A stretch of DNA of 64,000 nt from contig OZ241994.1 of assembly GCA_965204525.1 (NCBI GenBank), forward strand, positions 1,674,001 to 1,738,000. Reading direction: 5' to 3'. The position numbers and the translations under genes are program-made. This DNA is from Bin5 sp965204525. GTDB lineage: Bacteria > Chloroflexota > Anaerolineae > Caldilineales > Caldilineaceae. Below, one piece after another: positions 16,481 to 24,417 of the stretch. Position 1 is the stretch's first letter; each line of letters starts with the position of its first letter. The notes beneath the pieces are model-generated. The model did no database searches. It had not been told where the DNA came from and saw only the letters and a program-made list of their open reading frames with translations.

Positions 16481-17860
16481 ATGGCCTACGAAGTGACGAT
16501 GCCGCGCCTGGGATGGACGATGGAAGAGGGCGTCTTTGGCGAATGGCTGAAACAGGATGGAGACGAGGTTAAGGCCGGCGACCTGCTCTTTACGGTCGAG
16601 GGGGACAAGGCTACGCAGGAGGTCGAGGTGTTCGAGAGCGGAATCCTGCGACTTCCGCAAGGCGCCCCGGCTCCTGGTGATCTCATTCCTGTCGGTGCGC
16701 TGCTTGCGTATATCGTCCAGGCCGGGGAACTGATGCCTGCAGCGGGTAGCCGGTCCCCTCAGTCGGAAGGGCGCGAAGAGCGGGCCAGCACGGCAACTCC
16801 GACCGCTAAGGCAGAGCCTGCCTTCCGGAAGCCGTCGGCAACGCAATCAACTGCCGCGGACGGTCGCGGCAACCCAGCCATTAGCCCCCGGGCGCGGCGA
16901 GTAGCCGGCGAGCTGGGCGTGGATTGGACTCAGCTTACCGGCAGCGGCCGCACGGGACGGATCGTCGAGCGGGATGTGCGCGCCGCCGCGGAGACGATCG
17001 TTGAACCAGTTGGCGTGGACATGTCGCCGGTAGCGCGTCGTATGGCTGCGGAAGCGGGCATTTCTCTGGAGGAGCTAACGGCCATCAGGCCGGGCGCCCG
17101 GATACAACGCGAGGACGTTGAAGCTGCAATCGCGGCAAGACGGCAAGTTGTGCAGGCCGGCGAGGCGGCGGGTCAGATCGTGTCGCACAGCCGCATCCGG
17201 CAGATTACGGCCCAACGCATGACAGAGAGCGCGCATACAACTGCCCCTGTCACGCTGACCACGGAGGCCGATGCCACCGAGTTGGTGGCGTTACGTGAGC
17301 AGCTGAAGTCCAGCTATGCTCGACGAAGGCTGGCGGTACCAAGCTACAACGACATCTATCTCAAATTGACAGCCGCCGCCTTGCAGGAACATCCCGCGCT
17401 CAACGCCAGTTGGAGCGATGATGGACTGATCCTTCATGGCGGAATCCACATCGGTTTCGCGGTCGAAACCGAGCGGGGGCTGCTGGCTCCGGTGCTAAGA
17501 GACGTTCCTGCGAAGTCGTTGCGCGTGATAGCGGCCGAGACTGCCAGCTTGATCGAGGGCGCGCACCAGGAACGCCTGGGGCATGAGGCGATGCAGGGTG
17601 GAACTTTCACGATCACAAATTTAGGCATGTACGGCATTGACGCCTTCACCCCCATCATCAATCTGCCCCAAGCCGCCATTTTGGGAATCGGGCGAACTGT
17701 CTGCAAGCCGGCCGTACACGACGGGGAAGTCGTTCCCCGCCAGATGGTTGCACTCAGCCTTACCTTTGATCATCGCGTTGTGGACGGGGCTCCGGCGGCG
17801 CGTTTCCTCAACACAGTTCGCGAGTACGTCTCCGAGCCTATTATGTGGCTCTCTTCGTGA
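16481..17860 (+). CDS. 2-oxoacid dehydrogenase E2 acyltransferase with two E3-binding domains, copy 1
   Basis: Dihydrolipoamide acyltransferase core of the complex, 459 residues. Domain order: lipoyl domain 1-80 with lipoyl-Lys K43 (EGDKATQ); Ala/Pro/Thr-rich linker 85-130; first peripheral-subunit-binding domain 133-168 (ISPRARRVAGELG); a second one at 180-219 (MSPVARRMAAEAG); catalytic CAT domain 230-459 with the His431/Asp435 motif DHRVVDG. Two binding domains instead of one is uncommon, and the second E2 in this window shares it. No E3 (dihydrolipoamide dehydrogenase) gene is nearby, so E3 is presumably shared with another complex. The ATG has GAGGGAA upstream. Confidence 0.93.
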   Translation: MAYEVTMPRLGWTMEEGVFGEWLKQDGDEVKAGDLLFTVEGDKATQEVEVFESGILRLPQGAPAPGDLIPVGALLAYIVQAGELMPAAGSRSPQSEGREERASTATPTAKAEPAFRKPSATQSTAADGRGNPAISPRARRVAGELGVDWTQLTGSGRTGRIVERDVRAAAETIVEPVGVDMSPVARRMAAEAGISLEELTAIRPGARIQREDVEAAIAARRQVVQAGEAAGQIVSHSRIRQITAQRMTESAHTTAPVTLTTEADATELVALREQLKSSYARRRLAVPSYNDIYLKLTAAALQEHPALNASWSDDGLILHGGIHIGFAVETERGLLAPVLRDVPAKSLRVIAAETASLIEGAHQERLGHEAMQGGTFTITNLGMYGIDAFTPIINLPQAAILGIGRTVCKPAVHDGEVVPRQMVALSLTFDHRVVDGAPAARFLNTVREYVSEPIMWLSS

Positions 17861-18244
17861 CAGCTTCCGCTCCGGCGGTTCTTACAATTCAGCCCCTCTT
17901 CGCCGCAAGTTTACTTCCTCAACACGGACTGCAAACGTCTCTTATCGCTCCTTAGTCGGAGGGCGCCCAGCCTGACGGGTCTGCCGGTCTGCCCCCAGGT
18001 CCGACTAAAACGCACAATCTCAGAAAGCGTGGATAAAATCAGGCTTAGGTGCGTCCCCGCTAAATGGGCATCACTCTCGAAAAGCCTGTTGTGCCTTTGA
18101 TGCCGGCGTGAACTCTAAAGGAGAACGAAGATTGAGCATGTGAAAAAATTGACAATATGTCTGAATTCCATAGGATTATCGGAAGCCCCGTTAGTCCAGA
18201 TACAAAAACAGTCACATTCAAATTCACAGAGGAGAATTCCAACA
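17861..18244 (+). other. Structured intergenic region between E2 and the second ABC importer
   Basis: 384 nt without a convincing gene. It contains a 57-nt structured element at 17952-18008: the arms TTAGTCGGA and TCCGACTAA are perfectly complementary and enclose a C/G-rich loop able to fold further. No T-run follows, so it is not a standard terminator. A possible promoter lies at 18149-18176. An AAAGGAG-like site near 18117 precedes only a three-codon frame. Confidence 0.45.
18149..18176 (+). promoter_or_regulatory. Candidate internal promoter for the second ABC importer
   Basis: A perfect TTGACA (18149-18154), 16-nt spacer, TAGGAT (18171-18176), 70 nt before the binding-protein ATG. The -10 box is weak. 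If real, the importer can be expressed apart from the dehydrogenase genes. Confidence 0.35.
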
Positions 18245-19567
18245 ATGACGCAAAGAGAGTCCTTGTCCAGAAGAACGTTTCTCAAAGTAAGTGGAACATT
18301 CGCCGGCGCGGCCGTACTGGCGGCTTGCGCGCCCGTTGCAGCCCCTGCAGACGACGGTGCAATGGGCGAAGAAGCAATGGCTGATCCCGTTACGATTCGC
18401 TACGGCCGCCATGATCCAGCCGCGGGCGTTGCGACAACGCTCGAATCGTTCCATGAAGAGTATCCGGACATTGTGGTCAGTGTAGAGCAGATCGGCGAGT
18501 TTCACGCCAAGATTCCGGCCCTGGCAGCGGCCGGCACACTGCCCGACGTCGTACGCAGTTGGGAGGCGATGGCGCTCGACCTGGGGCGCAACAACCAGTT
18601 CATCGACATTCAGCCTTATGTTGATGGCGAACCCGGTTACGACGCTGACGACTTCTACGAGAACTGGTGGAACTACCCGGTCGTGGAAGGGAAGCGCTTC
18701 GGCATCCCCGACGCGGCCGCGCCCCATATAACCTTCTACAACGCCGACCTCTTCGACGCCGCCGGTGTCGAGTATCCCAACAAGGACAGCTTCACCTGGA
18801 CCGACTTCGAGGAGAAGGCCCGCGGCATCAGCGATCCTGACAACAAGATCTGGGGGTCGGAGACGATACCGGTTGGCTGGCACATGTACAGTGTCAAACA
18901 GGCCTGGCAGAACGGCGGCAGCTACTACAGCCCCGATTTCCGGGAGTGCTGGCTTGACAAAGAGGAGACGATCCAGGCGATTCAGTTCTGGGCCGATATG
19001 CTGCTCGACGGCAATGTAATGCCCTCGCCGTCCCAGATTGTCGGTATTGGCGGCGCCGGCGCGGCCGCGGAGCTCCTGGCCGCCGGCAAGATCGGAATGC
19101 AGCGTATGGGGTCCTGGGTCACCGGAAGTCTTGTCGACGCCGGTTTCCGCTTCAATGTTGTCGCCGAGCCCAGCCAGGCCCGCCGCGATACCATCACGCA
19201 CGGCGCGTTTAACAACATTTCCACAACCTCCGAGCACAAGGATACGGCCTGGATCTGGCTCAACTACAACACCAGCACTCAAGGCATTTACAACTACGCC
19301 TCCAACGCGAACTTCCCGGGCACGCGTCGCTCATCGAATGAAATCGAACCCTTCCCCTGGGTCGCCGACGTCGACTTCGAAGTCGACTGGGACGTCGTAC
19401 CCGACGCATTGACATACGGGCACATTCTGCCGGGACCGGCCAATGAGGGTGAAGCTCTGAAGCTGATCGGCGATGCGCTGGATAAGGTATATGCCGGCAA
19501 TGCCCAGGCCGCTGACATCTTCCCCGAAGTTGCGCCCAAGGTAACGGCCGTAATTTCGGATGTCTAG
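18245..19567 (+). CDS. ABC importer solute-binding lipoprotein with Tat-like signal
   Basis: Extracellular sugar-binding protein, family 1, 440 residues. The leader has a twin-arginine motif (SRRTFLK, 8-14) followed by a hydrophobic stretch and lipobox LAAC with Cys28, so it is likely a Tat-exported lipoprotein. The mature protein has the two-lobe family signatures ITFYNADLFDAAGVEYP and GKIGMQRMGSW. The ATG at 18245 has GAGGAGA upstream; a longer in-frame version from GTG 18140 would bury the signal. Two stem-loops without T-runs follow before the permease gene, a usual arrangement for keeping binding protein in excess. Its place in the sugar-acid operon suggests it captures the dehydratase substrate or its parent sugar. 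Confidence 0.92.
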   Translation: MTQRESLSRRTFLKVSGTFAGAAVLAACAPVAAPADDGAMGEEAMADPVTIRYGRHDPAAGVATTLESFHEEYPDIVVSVEQIGEFHAKIPALAAAGTLPDVVRSWEAMALDLGRNNQFIDIQPYVDGEPGYDADDFYENWWNYPVVEGKRFGIPDAAAPHITFYNADLFDAAGVEYPNKDSFTWTDFEEKARGISDPDNKIWGSETIPVGWHMYSVKQAWQNGGSYYSPDFRECWLDKEETIQAIQFWADMLLDGNVMPSPSQIVGIGGAGAAAELLAAGKIGMQRMGSWVTGSLVDAGFRFNVVAEPSQARRDTITHGAFNNISTTSEHKDTAWIWLNYNTSTQGIYNYASNANFPGTRRSSNEIEPFPWVADVDFEVDWDVVPDALTYGHILPGPANEGEALKLIGDALDKVYAGNAQAADIFPEVAPKVTAVISDV

Positions 19568-19588
19568 ACCGACACCCTGAGATCAGAG

Positions 19589-19630
19589 AGTTCGCGAAGG
19601 CATTATCGGTTTTCTTTGCCTTCGCGAGCT
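19589..19630 (+). other. Stem-loop after binding-protein gene (importer 2)
   Basis: The 14-bp arms at 19589-19602 and 19617-19630 (core TTCGCGAAGGCA/TGCCTTCGCGA) have one G-U pair and a 14-nt loop. The hairpin starts 21 nt after the stop codon. No T-run follows, so partial termination or protection of the upstream mRNA from 3' decay is more likely than full termination. Confidence 0.6.
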
Positions 19631-19663
19631 TCTGCAGGTCATCAGTTCGCTCGCATGCGGACC

Positions 19664-19693
19664 GGCCGCTACGCGATTGCCGCGTAGCCGGCC
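19664..19693 (+). other. Second stem-loop ahead of the permease gene (importer 2)
   Basis: GGCCG-CTACGCG (19664-19675) pairs with CGCGTAG-C-CGGCC (19681-19693): 12 bp, one bulged C and a 5-nt loop. It ends about 18 nt before the ribosome binding site of the permease at 19726 and could limit ribosome access. Confidence 0.55.
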
Positions 19694-19725
19694 GGCGCCA
19701 GAGCGCCGCCCGAGGGTAGTAATCC

Positions 19726-20652
19726 GTGACCACTGCGGGTCTTTCACGTCCCCATAGCTTTTGGCAGAGCAGGCGTTTTCGCGACGCCATAGTTGCTTAC
19801 GCCTTCATCTTGCCATGGGTCATTGGCTTTATCCTCTTCGTTGGCGGCCCAATCGTGGCATCTTTCGTCCTCAGTTTTTTCCGCTGGAAGATGATTGCGC
19901 CGCCTAAATTTTACGGCCTGACGCATTACATCAGCATGGTCACCACAGATGAGCTGTTTCGCATCTCAATCTGGGTGACCTTCAAGTTTGTGATTATCTC
20001 CGTACCTGTAAGCCAGGTGCTGGCCTTGGGGCTGGCGTTGCTGCTGAATCAACGGATTAGGGGTCTCGGATTCTGGCGCTCGGCCTTCTATCTGCCTGCT
20101 GTTGTCAGCGGCGTGGCCGGGTCTATCATTTGGGTGTGGATGTATCACGTTGAACTGGGGATCGTGAACAATGGTTTGGCGCTGATGGGACTGGAAGGAC
20201 GAAACTGGCTTTATGACAGGGAGTTGGTTCTGGGTTCACTTATCGTCAAGAGCCTGTGGAACATCGGTATTCCCATGGTTATCTATCTGGCAGCCTTGCA
20301 GGGAATGCCGCAGCAACTGTATGAAGCTGCAGACATAGATGGCTCCGGCGAGGTATCAAAGTTTTTTGCGATCACTTTGCCCATGCTGTCTCCAGCCATC
20401 TTCTTCAATGTTGTGATGGGCATCATCGCTTCGGTGCAGACCTTTGCCGAACCCTATGTGATGACCGGAGGCGGCCCCGACAATGCAACGCTGTTTCTGG
20501 GCCTCCACCTCTATCAAAACGCCTTCCATTACCTCAAAATGGGCTACGCCTCCGCCATGGCATGGATTATGTTCCTGCTCATTTTTGGGCTGACCGTCTT
20601 CCAGTTCGGCCTTGCCGGCCGCTGGGTCTATTACGAGGGCGGCGCGCGCTAG
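19726..20652 (+). CDS. ABC sugar importer permease, MalF/UgpA-type (importer 2)
   Basis: Inner-membrane permease of 308 residues with six predicted helices and the ATPase-docking EAA loop LYEAADIDGSGEVSKF followed by TLPML. The start is GTG 19726 with GAGGG ten nt upstream. Ordinary length, unlike the first importer's permease. It is 19 nt from the next permease start. Confidence 0.92.
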   Translation: MTTAGLSRPHSFWQSRRFRDAIVAYAFILPWVIGFILFVGGPIVASFVLSFFRWKMIAPPKFYGLTHYISMVTTDELFRISIWVTFKFVIISVPVSQVLALGLALLLNQRIRGLGFWRSAFYLPAVVSGVAGSIIWVWMYHVELGIVNNGLALMGLEGRNWLYDRELVLGSLIVKSLWNIGIPMVIYLAALQGMPQQLYEAADIDGSGEVSKFFAITLPMLSPAIFFNVVMGIIASVQTFAEPYVMTGGGPDNATLFLGLHLYQNAFHYLKMGYASAMAWIMFLLIFGLTVFQFGLAGRWVYYEGGAR

Positions 20653-20671
20653 CCCGCCGGGAGATTCGATA

Positions 20672-21616
20672 GTGGTCGTTGGAAACGAAACGGTTCCGAC
20701 AGCTGAACCGCTGCATAGCGAGGCCTACACGCGGCCCAGCAGACTGCGTACCATTCTGATCGGCAACCGCTTTCAGACGGGCCTTGTTCGGCTGCTTGTG
20801 ATCTACGCGGTTCTGATTTTCTCGGCGTTTCTCTTTCTCTTGCCGTTCTATTGGATGGTAAACACAGCGCTAAAGCCTCCCAACCAGGTCTTTACACTGC
20901 CGCCCACTTGGATACCTAAGCCGGTAATGTGGTCGAATTTCCTGACCGCCTTTACGATCCAATACGAGACGGCCCCCCCTGTATACAATTATGCGCTCAA
21001 CACGTTAATCGTAACCGTAAATGGAGTCGTTTCGACGATATTCTCGAGCGCGCTGGTAGCCTATGCCTTTGCCCGCCTGGAATTCCCTGGCAAGAACGTC
21101 ATCTTTCTGGGCATTCTGAGTACGCTCATGATTCCATTCGCGGTCGTGATGGTTCCCCAGTTCATAATTTGGCGGTATTTGAACTGGCTGGACACGCTGT
21201 GGCCTTTGATGATTCCGCACTGGTTCGGGTCGGCGTGGAACATTTTCCTGCTGCGCCAGTTTTTCATGACGATTCCGAGAGAGTATGACGAAGCGGCCTA
21301 TCTTGACGGCGCGTCTCGCTGGCATATCTTCGTCAGGATCATTCTGCCTCTATCCAAGCCGGCCCTGGCAGCTGTCGCGGTCTTCGCTTTTGTGTTCTTT
21401 TGGAATGACTTTCTTGGTCCTCTGATTATTTTGTCTACTCCGGAGAACTTTACGCTTACATTGTTCCTGGCGAACTTCAATGTTGCCTATAGGGGAACGC
21501 CGTGGCATCTGTACATGGCCGCTGCTCTTATCATCATTCTTCCCTGCCTTGTCCTGTTCTTCTTTTCTCAGAACGCCTTTCTGAAGGGGATCACGGTTAC
21601 CGACCTGAAGGGCTGA
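20672..21616 (+). CDS. ABC sugar importer permease, MalG/UgpE-type (importer 2)
   Basis: Partner permease of 314 residues; six helices and EAA loop YDEAAYLDGASRWHIF followed by IILPL. The start was set at GTG 20672 because GGGAGA lies seven nt upstream; the longer open frame beginning at 20612 would overlap the previous gene and has no site. No ATPase gene follows. The next gene is the rhamnonate-dehydratase-like enzyme, tying uptake to sugar-acid breakdown. Confidence 0.92.
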   Translation: MVVGNETVPTAEPLHSEAYTRPSRLRTILIGNRFQTGLVRLLVIYAVLIFSAFLFLLPFYWMVNTALKPPNQVFTLPPTWIPKPVMWSNFLTAFTIQYETAPPVYNYALNTLIVTVNGVVSTIFSSALVAYAFARLEFPGKNVIFLGILSTLMIPFAVVMVPQFIIWRYLNWLDTLWPLMIPHWFGSAWNIFLLRQFFMTIPREYDEAAYLDGASRWHIFVRIILPLSKPALAAVAVFAFVFFWNDFLGPLIILSTPENFTLTLFLANFNVAYRGTPWHLYMAAALIIILPCLVLFFFSQNAFLKGITVTDLKG

Positions 21617-21678
21617 GGGCAGCCGCTTCTTTCACGAGCCTTTCTGCAGGACTTTCCTTCACTGAAACAGAGGCACAT

Positions 21679-22845
21679 ATGAAAATCAAAGAAATCCGTG
21701 CATTTGAGATTGCGGCCGAGGCGCGGCCGCAGACAAAGCCGCGCACGCCAAGCCGGGCCGAGACCGTTCACATGAACCGGCCCATGGCCCGCTATCCCCG
21801 TTTTCCCAACGGTGAGGGGCACGTCTCGATGGCTCCTTGGAAACGGCCGGCCGTGCTGGTAACGGCTGAGGACGGCACGCAAGGCTTCGGCATCTCCCTC
21901 TACGGGTCTGTAGTGGCGCGCATGATCAACGAGCATTTCGGTCCCAATCTGGTCGGCGAGAACGCCATGGCCACTGAGAAGCTGTGGGATATGATGGTGC
22001 GGCTCTCGACCGCTTTCAGTCCTACAGGCATGACAAGTTACGCAATCAGCGCGCTCGACGTGGCCCTATGGGATCTCAAGGGGAAACTGCTGGGGTTGCC
22101 TGTGTACGAGTTACTGGGAGGGCCGCAGAAGGAAAAGATATTCTGCTACGCATCCGGTTTCGACCAGGAGTGGTACATGGAGCTGGGTTTCAAGGCCACC
22201 AAGCTGTTCAGCCCCTGGGGACCTGAACAGGGACTGGAGGGTCTCAACAGGCTGGAGGAGCTGGTTGCAAGCACACGCGAAACCATCGGCGACGAAGTGG
22301 AGCTGATGTTGGATGGCTGGACGGCATATGATCCCGAATACACTGTACGTGTGGCCGAGCGGATGCGGCCCTACAACCTTAAATGGCTGGAGGACTATAT
22401 CCAGCCCGAAGATCTTCTGGGCTACGAGTCGATCCGGCAGCGATTGCCCTGGCAGACCCTGGCTACAGGCGAGCACTGGTACAATCTGGCGCCCTTTGCC
22501 CACGCCGCGGGCAAGCGGCTCGTGGATATTTTCCAGCCGGACGTGCTCTGGTGCGGCGGAATCACCGCGGCAGCCAAAATCTGCCACCTGGCGCAGGCAA
22601 ATCAGATTTCCGTCATCGCCCATGGAGGCATGAACTATCCCTTTGGCCAGCACCTGTCGATGGCCATGCCGGCGGTCACATGGGGAGAACGTTCAGAGGG
22701 CGTCTCGGCGCCCGGCGTACCGCTGGCGGAAATGGTCAAGCTGCCGGGCACTGCGGTCATTGAGGACGGCTACTTGCGGCCCAGCGATGCGCCAGGGTTT
22801 GGACTCGAAATCGACGAAGCGTGGCTGGAACAGGTCACTGTCTGA
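21679..22845 (+). CDS. L-rhamnonate-dehydratase-like enolase-superfamily enzyme
   Basis: Mg-dependent dehydratase of 388 residues. Metal ligands are seen at D212 (LMLDGW), E238 (WLEDY) and E265 (ATGEH), with a C-terminal catalytic His315 (IAHGGMNYP). The LATGEH and QPDVLWCGGIT segments resemble L-rhamnonate dehydratase (RhmD), which makes 2-keto-3-deoxy-L-rhamnonate. An N-terminal loop with several Arg/His (near 20-45) also fits that group. The ATG at 21679 has CAGAGG upstream. It is the second enolase-superfamily enzyme of this operon and differs clearly from the one at 11319, so the operon may handle two sugar acids. Rhamnonate is an informed guess; related acids are possible. Confidence 0.82.
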   Translation: MKIKEIRAFEIAAEARPQTKPRTPSRAETVHMNRPMARYPRFPNGEGHVSMAPWKRPAVLVTAEDGTQGFGISLYGSVVARMINEHFGPNLVGENAMATEKLWDMMVRLSTAFSPTGMTSYAISALDVALWDLKGKLLGLPVYELLGGPQKEKIFCYASGFDQEWYMELGFKATKLFSPWGPEQGLEGLNRLEELVASTRETIGDEVELMLDGWTAYDPEYTVRVAERMRPYNLKWLEDYIQPEDLLGYESIRQRLPWQTLATGEHWYNLAPFAHAAGKRLVDIFQPDVLWCGGITAAAKICHLAQANQISVIAHGGMNYPFGQHLSMAMPAVTWGERSEGVSAPGVPLAEMVKLPGTAVIEDGYLRPSDAPGFGLEIDEAWLEQVTV

Positions 22846-22938
22846 ATTGAAGTAAGCAAGAATACGCGCGAGCGTACACACACCATTATTGACGAACGAT
22901 ATCACCTTTTTTCGTCCCGCTGAAATGGAGAAAAGCCC

Positions 22939-24006
22939 ATGGAACTCGGCTATTTTCTGATGCCCGTTCACCCGCCTGAAAAGGACTTTACGCAGAGTCT
23001 TGAAGAGGACCTGGAGTTGATCGAGCGGGCCGAGGGGCTTGGGTACTCCGAGGCCTGGATTGGCCAGCATCACTCGGTGAAATGGGAGCCGATGCCCTCG
23101 AACGACGTCTTTATCGCCAATGCCATGGCCCGCACCAGCACCATCAAGTTTGGGACGGGCGTGACGATCGCCCCCTTCCATCATCCGGTCAATGTGGCAG
23201 TACGCCTGTCGATGCTGGACCATCTCTCGCGCGGCCGACTGATGTGCGGCTTTGGCCAGACCGGTATTCCGACCGACCTCAGCCTGTTCGACCTGCCTGC
23301 GGATCCCCGGACTCTGGGCCTGATGACTGTCGAAAGCATCAACATGGTGCTGAAGTTGTGGACAACAGACGCGCCATTCGACTTCAAGGGCGATTACTGG
23401 CATATACATATCGATGAGACCCGCCCGGACATAGGATTGGGGGAGATCCTGCGGCCCTACCAGAAGCCGCATCCGCCGGTGGCGATGGCGGTCCTGAAGG
23501 GCACGTCGATGGCCGCGCGCATGGCGGGGCAGCGCGGGTTCTTACCCGTGAGCACAAACCTGGTTCCTATGGCGACACTGGCTGAGCACTGGGAGACCTT
23601 CTGCGCCGGCGCAAGTGAAGCCGGTCGCGAGACGCCCGATCGGAGTGTCTGGCGGATAGCGCGCAACATCTTCGTTGGCGACTCGAAAGAGGAGGCGTTC
23701 GATTTTGCCCTCAACAGCGCCTTCGGACGCTCTTTCGCCTATCTGATCGATCTGATCGGTCCCGGCCGCCTTGACGGGTGGAAAGAGGACCCGGAGATGC
23801 CGGACGAAGCGGTTACCGCGGAGTACGCGGTACGGCGACTGGCGATTGTCGGTGACGTAGACGAGTGCATTCGCCGTCTGCAGGAGATTCAGGAGGTGAC
23901 GGGGGGCTTTGGAACGCTGCTGGCCATCGGGCATGACTGGGATGACAAGCCGCGCTGGCTGCGCTCGATGGAACTCTTGAAGAATGAGGTGATACCGGCA
24001 CTGTAG
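22939..24006 (+). CDS. Luciferase-like (LLM) flavin-dependent oxidoreductase
   Basis: TIM-barrel monooxygenase of the bacterial luciferase family, 355 residues, dependent on FMNH2 or F420. Family features include the N-terminal ELGYFLMPVHPP strand, YSEAWIGQHH near 45, PFHHPVNVA near 80 and LSRGRLMCGFGQ near 98. Members oxidise aldehydes, alkanes, sulfonates or aminoacids; none can be assigned here. The ATG at 22939 has a GGAG site upstream. As the last gene before a 411-nt gap it probably ends the sugar-acid operon. No dedicated flavin reductase is nearby. Confidence 0.88.
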   Translation: MELGYFLMPVHPPEKDFTQSLEEDLELIERAEGLGYSEAWIGQHHSVKWEPMPSNDVFIANAMARTSTIKFGTGVTIAPFHHPVNVAVRLSMLDHLSRGRLMCGFGQTGIPTDLSLFDLPADPRTLGLMTVESINMVLKLWTTDAPFDFKGDYWHIHIDETRPDIGLGEILRPYQKPHPPVAMAVLKGTSMAARMAGQRGFLPVSTNLVPMATLAEHWETFCAGASEAGRETPDRSVWRIARNIFVGDSKEEAFDFALNSAFGRSFAYLIDLIGPGRLDGWKEDPEMPDEAVTAEYAVRRLAIVGDVDECIRRLQEIQEVTGGFGTLLAIGHDWDDKPRWLRSMELLKNEVIPAL

Positions 24007-24417
24007 GACAGTTGGCTAGGCCGCCGGTTGTGATTCATTTGCGTCATTTCGGGAGTGATATGGTTGGCGCTTCAGCGAGAGAGATCAAGACGACCTGTTG
24101 TGCCGGAGTCACGGGTGCTTGTCATTCCCGAGGGGATAGTTTCGTTGGACTTCGAACTAGCCTGTCCCGATCGAGCCCGTAGCACGAAGAGTCGAACTGG
24201 CCAAGTACGGGACGGAGATGAGGAAAACAAAGTAAGGGAATTTGACAGGAAAGGTTATCTGCGCTAAACCATTCTCGGTGGATGACTGATCGTCGCATTC
24301 CCTACTCTGTCCCCCCGGCAGGCAGAATCCTGGCTACAGTGCAATGAAAAGCGCACCTCCTGTCACACATCTGTGTGAACATTATCCATTCCATTCACTT
24401 TTCCAAAGGAGCAAGAA
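24007..24417 (+). other. Gene-free gap before the third ABC importer
   Basis: 411 nt in which I find no convincing gene or terminator. A 70-codon open frame at 24055-24267 has unlikely composition and no ribosome binding site. The only clear element is the palindrome at 24362-24377. Confidence 0.5.
24362..24377. promoter_or_regulatory. Palindromic operator candidate before importer 3
   Basis: TCACACA-TC-TGTGTGA, a perfect inverted repeat with 7-bp arms, 41 nt before the binding-protein start and just upstream of its AAAGGAG site. Size and place suit a repressor of LacI or GntR type. The half-sites are inverted relative to a CRP site (TGTGA-N6-TCACA). Confidence 0.45.

Noticed and set aside
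19589..19630. Intrinsic terminator after the second binding-protein gene
   Set aside because: The hairpin is strong but no T-run follows and the permeases downstream need expression; classed as a stem-loop.
24362..24377. CRP/FNR-type binding site
   Set aside because: The half-sites are in inverted order (TCACA first, TGTGA last) with a 2-nt spacer, not the CRP arrangement TGTGA-N6-TCACA.
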